The notes: a model not told the origin generated them from the sequence alone. DNA of 64,000 nucleotides from Endozoicomonas sp965198415 (GCA_965198415.1 CBDAPN010000030.1:62001-126000), one strand, 5' to 3'. Shown: positions 28,094 through 39,100, counted from the stretch's first letter. Translations and numbers: made by a program.

Positions 28094-30115
28094 ATGAACG
28101 CACAATACCCAAAGCTGTTAGAACCGCTGGATTTAGGCTTCACCACGCTGAAAAACCGAGTGTTAATGGGTTCCATGCACACCGGTCTGGAAGAGCAAAA
28201 AGACGGCATGGAGCGCATGGCGGCCTTTTTTGCTGAACGGGCCCGGGGCGGAGTTGGCCTGATTGTGACCGGCGGTTTTGGCCCAAGCGCCCACGCCGCT
28301 ACCCACCCAATGACCAATATCATTAAAAACGACGAACAGGCTGCTGAGCATCGGGTCATCACCGATGCCGTACACGACGAGGGCGGCAAGATCTGTATGC
28401 AGATTTTGCACACCGGCCGCTATGCATTCAACCCTAATTCGGTGGCACCATCCCCGGTGCAGGCACCCATCAACCCGTTTAAGCCCCGGGAGTTGGCGTC
28501 AGATGAGGTCGATAATGAAATAAACGACATCGTGCAGTTGGCAAAATACGCCCAGGTAGGGGGGTATGATGGCGTCGAGATCATGGGGTCGGAAGGGTAT
28601 TTTATTAACCAGTTTTTGGCGATGCGTACCAACTTTCGTGATGATCAGTGGGGTGGCGACTATGAGAACCGTATGCGCTTGGCGGTGGACGTCGTTCGTC
28701 GCACAAGAGAGGCGGTGGGTGAAGACTTTATTATTATTTACCGCTTGTCGATGCTTGATCTGGTAGAAGGCGGCAGCACTTTTGAAGAGGCACTCCAGCT
28801 TGGTCAAGCCATTGAGAAGGCTGGCGCCACCTTGATTAACACCGGAATCGGCTGGCACGAAGCCCGTATTCCCACCATTGCGACCAAGGTTCCCCGAGCG
28901 GCTTTTACCTGGGTTACGGCGAAATTCCGTGAGCACCTGACGATTCCGGTGATCACCTCGAACCGCATCAACACCCCGGAAGTGGCCGAAGAGGTGTTGA
29001 GCCGTGGTGATGCGGATATGATCTCCATGGCGCGCCCATTTCTGGCCGATCCGTTTTTTGTGCAAAAAGCTGAGCAGGGCCGCAGCGACGAAATTAACAC
29101 CTGTATTGGCTGTAATCAGGCCTGTCTGGATCACGTGTTCAGTGGCAAATTGACCTCCTGTCTGGTGAACCCCCGCGCTTGCCATGAAACTGAGCTGATC
29201 ATGACCGACGCCAGCATCAAGAAAAATATCGCCGTGATTGGTGCGGGCCCTGCCGGTCTGGCGTTTGCCACCACAGCGGCGCAGCGTGGCCATGGCGTAA
29301 CCCTGTTTGACGCAGCCAATCAAATTGGTGGTCAGTTCAATATTGCCAAACAGGTGCCGGGTAAAGAGGAGTTTTACGAAACGCTGCGTTATTTCAAAAA
29401 ACAGATTGAACTGCACGACGTCAAACTGGAGTTGAACAGCCCGATCACCGCTGCCAAGCTCAATGCCAGCGACTTTGACGAAGTGGTGCTAGCCACCGGC
29501 ATCAGTCCGCGCACACCAGAAATCGAAGGCATCGAACACCCGAAAGTGTTGAGTTACCTTGATGTGTTAAAAGACAAAAAACCGGTGGGTAAAAACGTCG
29601 CAGTGATTGGCGCCGGTGGCATTGGGTTTGATGTCTCGGAATATTTGCTGCACCACGGCGAAGCCACCAGTCAGAACATTGCTGCGTTTATGCAGGAGTG
29701 GGGCGTTGATATGACGCTGCAGGCCCGGGGCGGGATCGAAGGCGTTGCCGCTGAGCCGGTGGCTGCTGAGCGCAATGTGTATCTGCTGCAACGCAAAAAA
29801 TCCAAGGTGGGCGGTAAGCTGGGTAAAACGACGGGCTGGATACACCGCAGCGGCTTGAAAAATAAAGGCGTTACCATGATTCCGGGTTGTGAATACCTCA
29901 AGGTCGACGATCAGGGGTTGCACATTCGGGTACAGGACGAGGTGAAGGTGTTGGCGGTGGATAACGTGATAGTTTGTGCCGGTCAGGAACCCGCCCGGGC
30001 ATTGACCGAGGGGCTGGAAAAATCTTACCAGTTAATTGGTGGTGCCGACGTGGCTGCTGAGCTTGATGCCAAGCGAGCCATTGATCAGGGCACCCGTTTG
30101 GCGCTGTCCATGTAA
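28094..30115 (+). CDS. fadH: NADPH-dependent 2,4-dienoyl-CoA reductase FadH
   Basis: A 673-residue flavoprotein that reduces 2,4-dienoyl-CoA during beta-oxidation of unsaturated fatty acids. The N-terminal old-yellow-enzyme barrel binds FMN. The 4Fe-4S ligands are Cys337, Cys340, Cys344 and Cys356, with spacing as in the E. coli enzyme. The FAD Rossmann motif IAVIGAGPAGLAFA and the NADPH motif VAVIGAGGIGFDV follow. Length matches the family (about 670). The gene stands alone, with a 230-base leader after RHS copy 2. Confidence 0.95.
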   Translation: MNAQYPKLLEPLDLGFTTLKNRVLMGSMHTGLEEQKDGMERMAAFFAERARGGVGLIVTGGFGPSAHAATHPMTNIIKNDEQAAEHRVITDAVHDEGGKICMQILHTGRYAFNPNSVAPSPVQAPINPFKPRELASDEVDNEINDIVQLAKYAQVGGYDGVEIMGSEGYFINQFLAMRTNFRDDQWGGDYENRMRLAVDVVRRTREAVGEDFIIIYRLSMLDLVEGGSTFEEALQLGQAIEKAGATLINTGIGWHEARIPTIATKVPRAAFTWVTAKFREHLTIPVITSNRINTPEVAEEVLSRGDADMISMARPFLADPFFVQKAEQGRSDEINTCIGCNQACLDHVFSGKLTSCLVNPRACHETELIMTDASIKKNIAVIGAGPAGLAFATTAAQRGHGVTLFDAANQIGGQFNIAKQVPGKEEFYETLRYFKKQIELHDVKLELNSPITAAKLNASDFDEVVLATGISPRTPEIEGIEHPKVLSYLDVLKDKKPVGKNVAVIGAGGIGFDVSEYLLHHGEATSQNIAAFMQEWGVDMTLQARGGIEGVAAEPVAAERNVYLLQRKKSKVGGKLGKTTGWIHRSGLKNKGVTMIPGCEYLKVDDQGLHIRVQDEVKVLAVDNVIVCAGQEPARALTEGLEKSYQLIGGADVAAELDAKRAIDQGTRLALSM

Positions 30116-30133
30116 CCGCCTTAACTGTGAACT

Positions 30134-30161
30134 CCGGGCGCTATGGTTCAACAGCGCCCGG
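30134..30161. terminator. Possible shared terminator of fadH and the Crp/Fnr gene
   Basis: CCGGGCGCT (30134-30142) pairs with AGCGCCCGG (30153-30161). It overlaps the stop codon of the regulator and lies 19 bases after fadH. There is no T run, so function is uncertain. Confidence 0.35.
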
Positions 30162-30758
30162 TTCAACCTGACTGAGCTTTTTACGCACACGGGATAAAGA
30201 GACGGGGGTAACTCCCAAATACGAAGCAATCTGGTAAAGCGGCAGCTGCTTTGCCAATTGTGGGTTCTCTTTTAAAAACCAGCGGTAGCGTTGCTCAGCG
30301 CCACCTAACAACATCTGTGCTTCGCGCCGGGCTGTTTTTAGAAACACCGCTTTTAACAGCGCGTTTTCTGCTACTAGCCAGAAATGATTGTGTTTTTGTT
30401 GCAGTGTCGGGTAGTCGGCCACCAGTACTTCACTGGGTGTCAGCGCTTGCAGATAAAACGGACTCGGCTCGGCCCGGGTCAGTGAAAACACCGGCGCTAC
30501 CACTTCTCCGGCCTGATAAAACTGCTGGTTAATTTCATTACCGCTGTGGTCAATGTAGTAGACCCGCAGTACACCACGGTGAATAAAATAGACCTCCGCC
30601 GCCATCGCACCGGCTTCAATCAGGTGTGTTTTCCCGTGCACAGACTGCAGGGCAAAAAAACGCGCTAAAAAGTCGGCGTCGTCCATTGTCAGGGCGCAGT
30701 GGTAGTGCTGGGTCAAGGAATTTACAAAATGGCGTAATGCGTTGTTGGACTCAGACAT
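30141..30758 (-). CDS. Crp/Fnr-family transcriptional regulator
   Basis: A 205-residue regulator. The cyclic-nucleotide-binding-type barrel spans about residues 25-120 (VYFIHRGVLRVYYID). The C-terminal winged helix has QIASYLGVTPVSLSRVRKKL as recognition helix region. Fnr-type Fe-S cysteines are absent. I chose ATG 30758 over an upstream TTG at 30788. It converges with fadH, leaving 25 bases between stops; its last codons form a GC-rich hairpin with the following bases. Target genes are unknown. Confidence 0.85.
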   Translation of the reverse strand: MSESNNALRHFVNSLTQHYHCALTMDDADFLARFFALQSVHGKTHLIEAGAMAAEVYFIHRGVLRVYYIDHSGNEINQQFYQAGEVVAPVFSLTRAEPSPFYLQALTPSEVLVADYPTLQQKHNHFWLVAENALLKAVFLKTARREAQMLLGGAEQRYRWFLKENPQLAKQLPLYQIASYLGVTPVSLSRVRKKLSQVEPGAVEP

Positions 30759-31040
30759 GGTGTAAGTAGTTGGTAGCGATAACCACAAGCTTACTGAAGC
30801 GCTTGGGGATTACAACTGTGGTTCAGGCCAATGTCGTCTTATATTTGCTATAAAATCGATGCCGTTGCTTAAAAAACAGCAGGCTTGCAAGCATTAACGA
30901 AATATCCCGGTGAACTGTTGACGGGCGCAGGGGTTTTATGGAGAATGCGCTGCATTGGAACGCGATGCTCCAAATGATGTTTCTGGTAATCATAATGAAT
31001 AACTGCTTATCATGACGCATCAATGCTATGTGACGTTATG

Positions 31041-31150
31041 GTAGGTCCTGTTGGTCCCCCCGCAATAAACAGCTACGAACCCCGCCAGGCCCGGAAGGGA
31101 GCAACGGTAGTAGGGACTTTATGTGCCGGGGTGTGGCTGGCAGGATCTGC
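31041..31150 (+). ncRNA. ffs: Signal recognition particle RNA (4.5S RNA)
   Basis: The conserved apical domain is present (CCAGGCCCGGAAGGGAGCA and GTGCCGGGGTGTGGCTGGCAGG). The first ten bases (GTAGGTCCTG) pair fully with the last ten (CAGGATCTGC), counting G-U pairs, closing one long hairpin of about 110 bases. This is the small bacterial SRP RNA that binds Ffh. Its place upstream of dnaX matches the order in Pseudomonas and relatives. Confidence 0.93.
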
Positions 31151-31357
31151 CACCCACCGCCTCACAATATTCTTCTTAACCCCCCTTTACATCACCATCC
31201 CTGACCGTGCATTTTTGCTGCATCTTGGTTAGCATAGTAACCCTTTATCATGAAAATGCGATTCGTTAGTGCGTTGTTGCAATTTCGTACTGTGCTTTAT
31301 ATCAGCGGTTCTGCTGCTTATCATGCCGCTCTGTTTCTGAGGTGTTGACGCTAATCA

Positions 31358-33316
31358 ATGAGCTATCAGGTTCTTGCACGTAAATGGCGACCCCGTTCTT
31401 TTAAAGAGCTGGTAGGGCAAACCCATGTTCTTCAAGCGCTGGTCAATGCGCTGGATCAGGATCGCCTTCATCACGCGTATCTGTTCACCGGTACCCGGGG
31501 GGTGGGAAAGACCACCATCGCGCGGATTTTTGCCAAGTGTTTGAACTGTGAACAAGGGGTCAGCTCAACCCCCTGCGGTCAGTGCACGACCTGCAAAGAA
31601 GTTGACGAGGGTCGCTTCGTTGACCTGCTTGAGGTGGATGCCGCTTCAAGAACCAAAGTAGAGGATACCCGTGAGCTGCTGGACAATGTCCAGTACGCAC
31701 CCACCCGTGGTCGTTACAAAGTGTACTTGATTGACGAGGTACACATGCTCTCCGCCCACAGTTTTAACGCCTTACTGAAAACGCTTGAAGAGCCGCCGCC
31801 ACACATTAAATTTTTGCTGGCCACTACCGATCCGCAAAAACTGCCGGTTACCGTACTGTCCCGCTGCCTGCAATTCAGCTTGAAGAATATGACGCCTCAA
31901 CGCATCGTTGGGCACCTTGAGAACATTCTCCAACAAGAACAGGTTTTTGCCGAGTCTGCAGCATTGTGGCAGTTGGCCCGTGCCGCTGATGGCAGTATGC
32001 GCGATGCCCTGAGCCTGACCGACCAAGCCATTGCTTTTGGTAATGGCCGGGTCAGCGAAGCCGAAGTGGGGGCGATGCTCGGTACCATTGACCAAGGGCA
32101 GGTGATGAAAATGGTTTTGGCGCTGTCATCTGCCAATGCCGCGCATATTCTGCGCTGTGTTGCGGCACTTGCCGAGCATTCGCCGGATTATTTGGCGGTG
32201 CTTGACGACATGCTGGCTTTGCTGCATCGAATTGCCATCGCTCAAGCGGTGCCGGAGGCGGTTGACAACAGCCAGGGAGATCGGGAGCAGGTGCTGGAGT
32301 TGGCCGGGGTCATGACGGCAGAAGATGTACAGCTCTATTATCAAATTGGTTTGGTCGGTAAAAAAGACTTGCCACTGGCACCCGATCCGCGCAGTGGCTT
32401 TGAAATGGCCCTGTTACGGATGCTGGCCTTCAGACCCGACGCTGCACCGGTGGCCTCGACACCGCTCAATATTTCAGCGGTGGCACCCGCTGAGGACGAC
32501 GCTTCATCTGCACCAACCGCTTCGTCTGTACAAGGCGATTCATCCGCCGAAAATCATTTGGCGACTGCCCCTGACGCCAACCCGCCAGTGCACAGTTCAC
32601 CCGAACTGTCGGTTACTGAAGCGGCTGCCGCTGCTTTGCCGTCGCCGCAACCGCCCTATCAGGATTCTTTTACACCGCCGATAATTCCTCATGAACCAGA
32701 AAATGAGCCAGCAAAGCCCCCGCTTGACCAGCCGCCCGTTTCGTATGAGGCGTCGATAGCTGCCCCGGCTGCTGTGTGCGACACGGGTGTTGAGCCGGAT
32801 GCAAGCCATGAAGCGGATGACGCGAAATTACCGTTACCTGCTGTAGCCGTATCGCCAGATACGCCAGCGTCAACGGCAGTGACGCTATCTGTTCAAGCGG
32901 GTCGGGTAGAGCTTGGTGAATTGGATGAAAGAAGCTGGATTCAGCTATTTCGTGGTTTGCCGCTAGGCGGGGTCACCGGAACGATCGGCTCCCATTGTGA
33001 GTTTGTTGGCAGTGATAACGGTGAGATCCGATTGCGCCTTGATGAGGGTCGCAGCACGCTTTATAACGAGACCCATCGTCAGCGTATTGAGCAGGCGCTA
33101 GGTGACTATTTTGATCAGTCCGTTAAACTGTTAATTGACACTGGTCGTATTGTTAGTGAAACTCCTGCCGCCTGGCGGCAGCGCAAAACCGAGGAACGGC
33201 TCCATCAGGCCAGGGAAAGCATTTACAACGACAGCAAAGTGCAGGGTATGTTGGATACATTTTCTGCTACGGTGCTGGAAGATTCCATTCAGCCTGTCGG
33301 AAATATCATTAAGTAA
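31358..33316 (+). CDS. dnaX: DNA polymerase III subunits tau/gamma
   Basis: A 652-residue clamp-loader ATPase. Walker A is GTRGVGKTT, the zinc module has four Cys (CEQGV..PCGQCTTC), and Walker B is LIDEVHML. The sensor-1/SRC region lies in TTDPQKLPVTVLSRCLQF. Residues about 365-510 are a Pro/Ala-rich linker, and the C-terminal domain (WIQLFRGLPLGGVTG) should bind DnaE and DnaB. Only the full-length tau form is predicted, since I found no properly phased slippery heptamer. ybaB and recR follow. Confidence 0.96.
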   Translation: MSYQVLARKWRPRSFKELVGQTHVLQALVNALDQDRLHHAYLFTGTRGVGKTTIARIFAKCLNCEQGVSSTPCGQCTTCKEVDEGRFVDLLEVDAASRTKVEDTRELLDNVQYAPTRGRYKVYLIDEVHMLSAHSFNALLKTLEEPPPHIKFLLATTDPQKLPVTVLSRCLQFSLKNMTPQRIVGHLENILQQEQVFAESAALWQLARAADGSMRDALSLTDQAIAFGNGRVSEAEVGAMLGTIDQGQVMKMVLALSSANAAHILRCVAALAEHSPDYLAVLDDMLALLHRIAIAQAVPEAVDNSQGDREQVLELAGVMTAEDVQLYYQIGLVGKKDLPLAPDPRSGFEMALLRMLAFRPDAAPVASTPLNISAVAPAEDDASSAPTASSVQGDSSAENHLATAPDANPPVHSSPELSVTEAAAAALPSPQPPYQDSFTPPIIPHEPENEPAKPPLDQPPVSYEASIAAPAAVCDTGVEPDASHEADDAKLPLPAVAVSPDTPASTAVTLSVQAGRVELGELDERSWIQLFRGLPLGGVTGTIGSHCEFVGSDNGEIRLRLDEGRSTLYNETHRQRIEQALGDYFDQSVKLLIDTGRIVSETPAAWRQRKTEERLHQARESIYNDSKVQGMLDTFSATVLEDSIQPVGNIIK

Positions 33317-33359
33317 AACCTGAGATAAACGTCTTGGGAACAATATTGCAGAGGTCAAT

Positions 33360-33686
33360 ATGTTTAAAGGTGGAATGGGCAACCTGATGAAGCAAGCCCA
33401 AAAAATGCAGGATGATATGCAAAAACTCCAGGAGGAGTTGGCCAGCGCCGAAGTCACAGGAGAAGCCGGTGCCGGCTTGGTCAAAGTGGTGATGACGGGG
33501 CGTCATGACGTACGCAAATTTGATATCGACCCAAGCCTGCTGGCAGAAGATAAAGAGATGCTTGAAGACCTGCTGGCGGCCGCAGTCAATGATGCGGTGC
33601 GTAAAGTCGAAGAGAACAACAAGAAAAAGATGGGCGAACTGACCGCCGGATTAGGCCTCCCCGACGGCATGAATTTACCCTACTGA
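33360..33686 (+). CDS. ybaB: Nucleoid-associated protein, YbaB/EbfC family
   Basis: A 108-residue protein of the usual size with the family start MGNLMKQAQKMQ, a Glu/Lys-rich first helix, and the central beta motif VKVVMTGRHDVRKFDIDPSLL. It binds DNA as a dimer. It lies 43 bases after dnaX and 61 bases before recR, the standard dnaX-ybaB-recR order. Confidence 0.95.
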   Translation: MFKGGMGNLMKQAQKMQDDMQKLQEELASAEVTGEAGAGLVKVVMTGRHDVRKFDIDPSLLAEDKEMLEDLLAAAVNDAVRKVEENNKKKMGELTAGLGLPDGMNLPY

Positions 33687-33747
33687 CCCCACTGCTGGCT
33701 CGCTCCCGGTGCTGGGCAGTGAGCCGTGATTTTTTCAGGTTTTCATT

Positions 33748-34347
33748 ATGTTCAGCCCCATGATCAGGGAATTGATGGAGTCGCTACGTTGCCTGCCGGG
33801 GGTTGGCCCTCGCTCTGCCCAGCGCATGGCACTGCATTTACTGGAGAGGGATCGCGACGGTGCCTTGCGCCTGTCGATGGCACTAAAGCAAGCTGCACAG
33901 TCCGTCGAGCGTTGTCGCCACTGCCGCACTTTAACGGAAGAGCCGGTGTGTCATATCTGCGCCAACCCCGGTCGGGATGAAAAGCTGCTGTGCGTTGTTG
34001 AGAGCCCGGCGGATGTTTTGGCGTTTGAGCAAGCCGGAGGGTACGCAGGCCGTTACTTTGTTCTGATGGGGCACTTATCGCCTATCGACGGTATCGGCCC
34101 TCAAGACATCGGTATCGAGCAGATGCTCCATTGTGTGACAGAAAAAAAAGTAGCAGAGGTGATTCTTGCCACCAACCCAACGGTGGAAGGAGAGGCTACC
34201 GCGCACTATATTGCCGAAGCCCTCACATCGATTGGCGTTACCGCCACGCGCATCGCCCACGGCGTACCGCTTGGCGGGGAGTTGGAATTTGTCGATGGGG
34301 GCACGCTGGCCCATGCGTTAGCGGGTCGTAAAAAAGTCGAAGTTTAA
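33748..34347 (+). CDS. recR: Recombination mediator RecR
   Basis: A 199-residue protein acting with RecF and RecO to load RecA on gapped DNA. The N-terminal helix-hairpin-helix (LRCLPGVGPRSAQRMALHLL), the four-Cys zinc finger (CRHCRTLTEEPVCHIC) and the Toprim domain (LCVVESPADVLAFE and the LATNPTVEGEATAHY motif) are complete. Length is normal. Confidence 0.96.
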   Translation: MFSPMIRELMESLRCLPGVGPRSAQRMALHLLERDRDGALRLSMALKQAAQSVERCRHCRTLTEEPVCHICANPGRDEKLLCVVESPADVLAFEQAGGYAGRYFVLMGHLSPIDGIGPQDIGIEQMLHCVTEKKVAEVILATNPTVEGEATAHYIAEALTSIGVTATRIAHGVPLGGELEFVDGGTLAHALAGRKKVEV

Positions 34348-34471
34348 CACCTACCCGATACACTCCCCCGGAGCTGGTTAGTCTCGGGGGAAGTTCATAT
34401 TTTGTCTCGTTTGCTGCAGCAACCAACGCTTTCATTTCAACACGAAAAGGGCCGTAGTTATAACTAACATA

Positions 34472-34831
34472 AATGGTGATATTGAGCGTCATTTTGAACC
34501 TTTGACAGACCGATTTCTTACCTCGCCAATTCTGCAACGTTTACTCGGCTTGATGAGTGATGTCTATGGTGGTGTAGAAGGGCAAGCAACCTAATGGAAC
34601 ATACGTTTGCATCCGTATCGCATAATTGCTGATGACTTTGAAGCGGGACAACCAACAGCGCAAGGCTTACACCGTGATGGCGTAACGTACATTGCGTCAA
34701 TGATGATCAACAAAATTAATGTTGTGGGTGGGAAGACAACCATAACGGATAAAAACCAAAACCAACTTCAGCGCTGATTGCTTGATAAGATCTCTAACAG
34801 CGTCATGGCCGATGATGCAAACAATGCTTGA
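34472..34831 (+). pseudogene. Broken 2OG-Fe(II) dioxygenase-family gene
   Basis: One frame reads PLTDRFLTSPILQRLL, then VYGGVEGQAT, then stop, then WNIRLHPYRIIADD, QGLHRDGVTYIASMMIN, and NVVGGKTTITD before a second stop. The HRDG pair gives the His-x-Asp iron ligands typical of the 2OG-Fe oxygenase family that includes free amino acid hydroxylases. Two internal stops (near 34587 and 34772) and loss of both ends show it is dead. It stands directly upstream of a DMT transporter, a pairing that makes sense for a hydroxylated amino acid and its exporter. Confidence 0.7.
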
Positions 34832-34917
34832 AGTAACGGCAATTCGCCCAGAAAGTTCGGAAAAATGCGCGTACAGAGATGTACTCGTCATCGCGTTTGC
34901 AAAAATAGAGGAATGAC

Positions 34918-35823
34918 ATGACTACGGCAGCGAGTTCGTTAAAAAAAGGGAGTTTTAAGTTTCCTGTAACCGAGTCACTACTGCTTTTAGTGGCCGTGTT
35001 TTGGGGAACAAGTTACGGGCTCACCAAAAGCGCCTTGGTTTACACCAGTGTATTACTCTTCCTTTGTATACGTTTCTCAATCACTTTTTTATGTATGCTG
35101 CCTGTAGTGATTCGAGACTTTCGCCATGGGCTCAACAAAGACTGGAAGATTGCGATTCCGACGGGCTTTATTCTATCGGCGATTTTTTTCTGCGAAGTAT
35201 TTGGGGTTTCACAAACCTCTGCATCCAATGCAGCCTTTCTAATCAGTTTGACCGTGATTCTTACGGCATTTGCTGAGTTGGTTGTCAACAAAAAACGCAT
35301 CAGTAATCGGTTGTTAGGGCTGACGGTGTGCAGTGTGATTGGTGTGCTACTTCTGACGAGTGAGCAAGGCATTGAATTTTCGTTAAATACCGGGGATTAT
35401 TTTATTCTCACCGCTGCGCTATTACGTGCTCTTATGGTGACACTCACCAAACGTTTTACTGCGGGGAAGGAGATTACAACGTCCACTTTGACGTCGCTTC
35501 AGTCGTTGGTGGTGGCATCTTGCGCCATCGTTGGGGCTTTGGTTTATCTACCCGCTTCTGCGTTTGTTCTACCGACATCGACTGAGTTTTGGATGACGGT
35601 GGCTTACTTGGTGCTGTTTTGTACATTGTTTGCGTTTTATGTACAAAACTATGCGGTTCGCAGAACGTCGCCGACTCGAGTCTCTTTGCTGATGGGAAGT
35701 GAGCCACTGTTTGGCGCTATGTTTGCCATGGTCTGGTTACAAGAGTCACTGAGCTTAATACAGTTAGCCGGTGGCGCACTCATATTGTTCAGTGTCATTG
35801 TTACCTCAACCAAAGAAACTTAA
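34918..35823 (+). CDS. DMT/EamA-family transporter
   Basis: A 301-residue inner-membrane protein with about ten membrane spans in two EamA halves (VAVFWGTSYGLTKSAL near the start; the SPTRVSLLMGSEPLFGAMFA motif in the second half). The family exports small metabolites such as amino acids and their derivatives. AGAGGAATGAC precedes the ATG. The gene ends with a strong terminator. The dead oxygenase upstream suggests it once exported that enzyme's product, which is inference. Confidence 0.85.
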   Translation: MTTAASSLKKGSFKFPVTESLLLLVAVFWGTSYGLTKSALVYTSVLLFLCIRFSITFLCMLPVVIRDFRHGLNKDWKIAIPTGFILSAIFFCEVFGVSQTSASNAAFLISLTVILTAFAELVVNKKRISNRLLGLTVCSVIGVLLLTSEQGIEFSLNTGDYFILTAALLRALMVTLTKRFTAGKEITTSTLTSLQSLVVASCAIVGALVYLPASAFVLPTSTEFWMTVAYLVLFCTLFAFYVQNYAVRRTSPTRVSLLMGSEPLFGAMFAMVWLQESLSLIQLAGGALILFSVIVTSTKET

Positions 35824-35860
35824 AAATAATCGGGTCACATTACTGTGACCCGATTATTTT
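35823..35860 (+). terminator. Rho-independent terminator after the DMT transporter
   Basis: Perfect 17-base arms: the left arm starts AAAATAATCGGGTCACA (35823-35839) and its complement ends at 35860 in ATTATTTT, with a four-base loop. The A/T-rich stem base supplies the T run on both strands. Confidence 0.9.
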
Positions 35861-36189
35861 ACTTCGCAGGTTTATTTAAAGATGCACGCTCGCCGAGCAA
35901 CATTGGCTTAAAGAGCCTGGTAATAACTCTAATACCAATGCAAGCGCATTAGATGCCCCTGTAAGCTGTCCTGAAATGGCTTTTTCAAGGTAATGGCGGC
36001 TTAATATTCTGTAGAGCGGTCACAAAAAGGCTGTGCCCAACCGGGCCGAAGCTGAATAAAAACAAACATGGCCTGGAAAAATTCGCAAAATATAAAAATT
36101 CAGCTTTAATAATCTTCTTGAAGCAGCCCAACAAAATGCTCCGCTAGGCAAAATAATGGCTGAACCCTAGGATCTACAAGCTGTGATGC
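35861..36189. other. Gap of about 330 bases, nothing recognised
   Basis: No gene, RNA or repeat is evident. The sequence becomes AT-rich towards the right, where the large orphan gene begins, and it must contain that gene's promoter. Confidence 0.4.
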
Positions 36190-39100
36190 TTGGCAGGGCA
36201 GTCGATTATCAGCCAGCACCTCGATTATTTGGAACGATATATGGAACTTCCCAGCAACAGCGCCTTGAATTTAAAACCCGTCGTCACACCTACAACAAAA
36301 GACTGGCCAGAGGACAGTCACAACGCTTCTATTTTAAACGATGGAACAAGTGAGCCCCCCTCTGTTTATAACAAAGATATCACAAGTTTTGAGATGGTAG
36401 TACAACAAGAAGTAGAGAACAAAATACCCAGCAAAGGGAGGAGTCGATCAGATGAAACCATTAACTCAGTGCTTAATGACAGCGAGCATGGCTTATTCAC
36501 TCTCCGGGTCAAAAATAGAAGCAAAAAAAATAATGTGTATAACAGCATTGTCAGATACTTTTCAGATGATCCAATGACTCAAAAATCAAATCAAAAAAAA
36601 AGAGTAGTAGGCCCACGTCAGAGCAAGGAGGTAAGACTGGCTGAGTTGCAGCAATATTTAGAGAGATTGGCTAAATCAAGCGTTGAAGTTTCAAATCGAG
36701 CCAACGATACCAATGCAATATTGTCGACGTTTGATGACTACGGCTCACCAGAGGAGGCAAAGGAAAAATTTTATGAGTCCTATAGTCAGTTAGACACTGT
36801 GTTGAAAAATTATTTATCCGATTTTTTTTCTGCTAGAAGTAAGGTTCATAATTTTACGCTATTTGATAAAAATAAATTTAGATCAGATTTTCCTGTAAAT
36901 ATGGCTATAAGTGATGCTGTAAACGATGCTTCGGACTTCATTTTGAATGAACCTTTCGAGATCTTTCTTGATTTCTACGGCTCCCTGAGTCAAATAATAG
37001 CTAATCCGGATTTATACTCTGTTTTAAAAGTGGGTGATGTTGCGACAAGCTCTGATGATGAAGCGTTAAGAACAAATGAAAACCCTAAGATGACGTTAAA
37101 TTTAACATGCCATAAATTATTAACATATTATATTATTCCAATAGCGAAAATGAAGTTGGCTTTACTGTTAGATGACTATTACAAGAAAAAAAATTCAAAT
37201 GACAGTGCGAGTAATGTTCATTCGTTGTCGCTTATTTATAAAGCGCCCCTAGAATCATGTTTAGATTTGCTAAACTATCTTGATTTGCAAAGTGTCTTAT
37301 ATCATGAAATAAAAGCAAGCAATTTGTACAAACTAAAAAATAGCATGGGGTATGAGCATTATGGTTTTTATTCTAGTAAATCAGTAGAGCTTATTTATGA
37401 ACTGTTTTATCTTTCCACTCCTGACTATTGGGTCCACAACCATCAGGAGGTATTTGATAAAGCTGAAAATGTCATAAAAGATATTGCATTGGGTTGTTCG
37501 GTAGCAGTCAATTCAGAAAAAAAAATATGTGGTTTGTTAATTGCGTTAGAAAGGTTGAAGGCATACTATGAATTAGAACAAATATTAGATGCATTGTTCG
37601 AATCCAATATTGAATTAAAAGAAAATAGCGATTATGAATCAATTGCTAGTGTTTTGGCCAGACTGACTCTTTGCACCATATCGCGCTTCTGTGGGGAAGA
37701 ATTATTTTTAAACATGAAAAGGATTTGTCTTATTTTTCAAGAGTTTGAGAAGTTTCTACAGAGGGCTGTTTCAAGTGGATTTTTAGATAAAGGTGTGGCC
37801 AATGAGCTAACCGTTCATTCTGAGTCTATCATAGAGTTGCTGGGCAAACATTCTAAAAGATGCAAGTTTGAATATTTTAACTATTTGAATAATGGTGAAG
37901 AAGTAATACTCGAAGAGCAGAGGAGAAAAAAAGAGGCAGAAGCTTTTTTATGTACAGTTAAAAAAGATAAGGCGAAGAAGAAAAATAAGAAGAATGTAAA
38001 AGAAAATAACAGTGTTGATGCTCCAGAGGGTAGCTCCAATGATCAAACTATATCGGTTGTTCAGCAAACCAATCCATTAGTTATCAAAATAATGGATTGG
38101 TATGCCAATCAAAAGAAATCTGAGATATCTTCAATTATTAGATGTTTGAATAGCATGCTAATTGGAAACCATGGTTCAGTCAGTGATGTTGAGTATTTGG
38201 AGGCTTGTTACACAGCTTGCGACCTAGTGTACGAACTGGTCGGTGTGTTGATTAATCAGTCGAATAAATTTGATAAAGCAGTCGAAATAGTTAAGGTAGC
38301 GTGTGATAATAATGCACTGGTCAATCGAGCGAAAATAAATAAAGCCTTTAAGTGTGCAGTGGTTTTTTATTGCACTACTGGTATTACGCTTCCTCATATA
38401 TTATTTGAAATGCGGGATATTACCTCAAAATTGGTTAAGGCGTATGAGGTAGTACCTAATGAAGAAAACGAACTTTTGGCGGCATGTAATCAGTTACTAA
38501 TTACAAAAACCAGCCTCTGTGATAAAGCTGAGGCTATGGCAGAGAAAATGAAGGAAGTTAAATTGATTTATAACAATAGGGGAGAAATATTAAAAAACAT
38601 GATGGGGGATAAAGCATATCAAGGTGGAATAACTAATGAGAACGTAAATGATGCGATGACGGATGATCGTAAAGAAACGAGGCGACTAACAGATGCTGAG
38701 TTAAATAAAGAAATTTCTACTTTTATTGCTGAATCAAGTGAAAGTGCCAATGATATTTTCGAAGTAGTTGCCATATTAAAAGAATTGAAAGTAGCTGAAA
38801 AAGCCATAAACAAAAAAAGTAAAAAGAAGAAGAAAAAAAAGAAGGTAAAATTTGAGGGGATAAGCCATCAAAGTCATACAGGCACTCCTGATTCCTTTGC
38901 GCTGCCGGTAAAAACCCCAGAGCAATCTACAGTGAACGGTACTCATTACAGTGATAAAAGTCAGGCAGTGCTCAACACATCTCAACATATGGCGGATAGC
39001 AGAGCACACCTTTTTGAGCCATTAAGTGCGAAAAAAACGCTTGAGGTTCCTATGGGTCCTAGTTTGAACAGCACAACAGCTGCAGATCGTCAGAGTATTT

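Noticed and set aside
28499..29416. 305-codon minus-strand frame opposite fadH
   Set aside because: fadH is complete with all cofactor motifs; the antisense frame has no domain and is a shadow.
32350..32370. A-run in dnaX as the gamma-subunit frameshift site
   Set aside because: The six A bases read GGT AAA AAA GAC, not in the A AAA AAG phase needed for a -1 shift.
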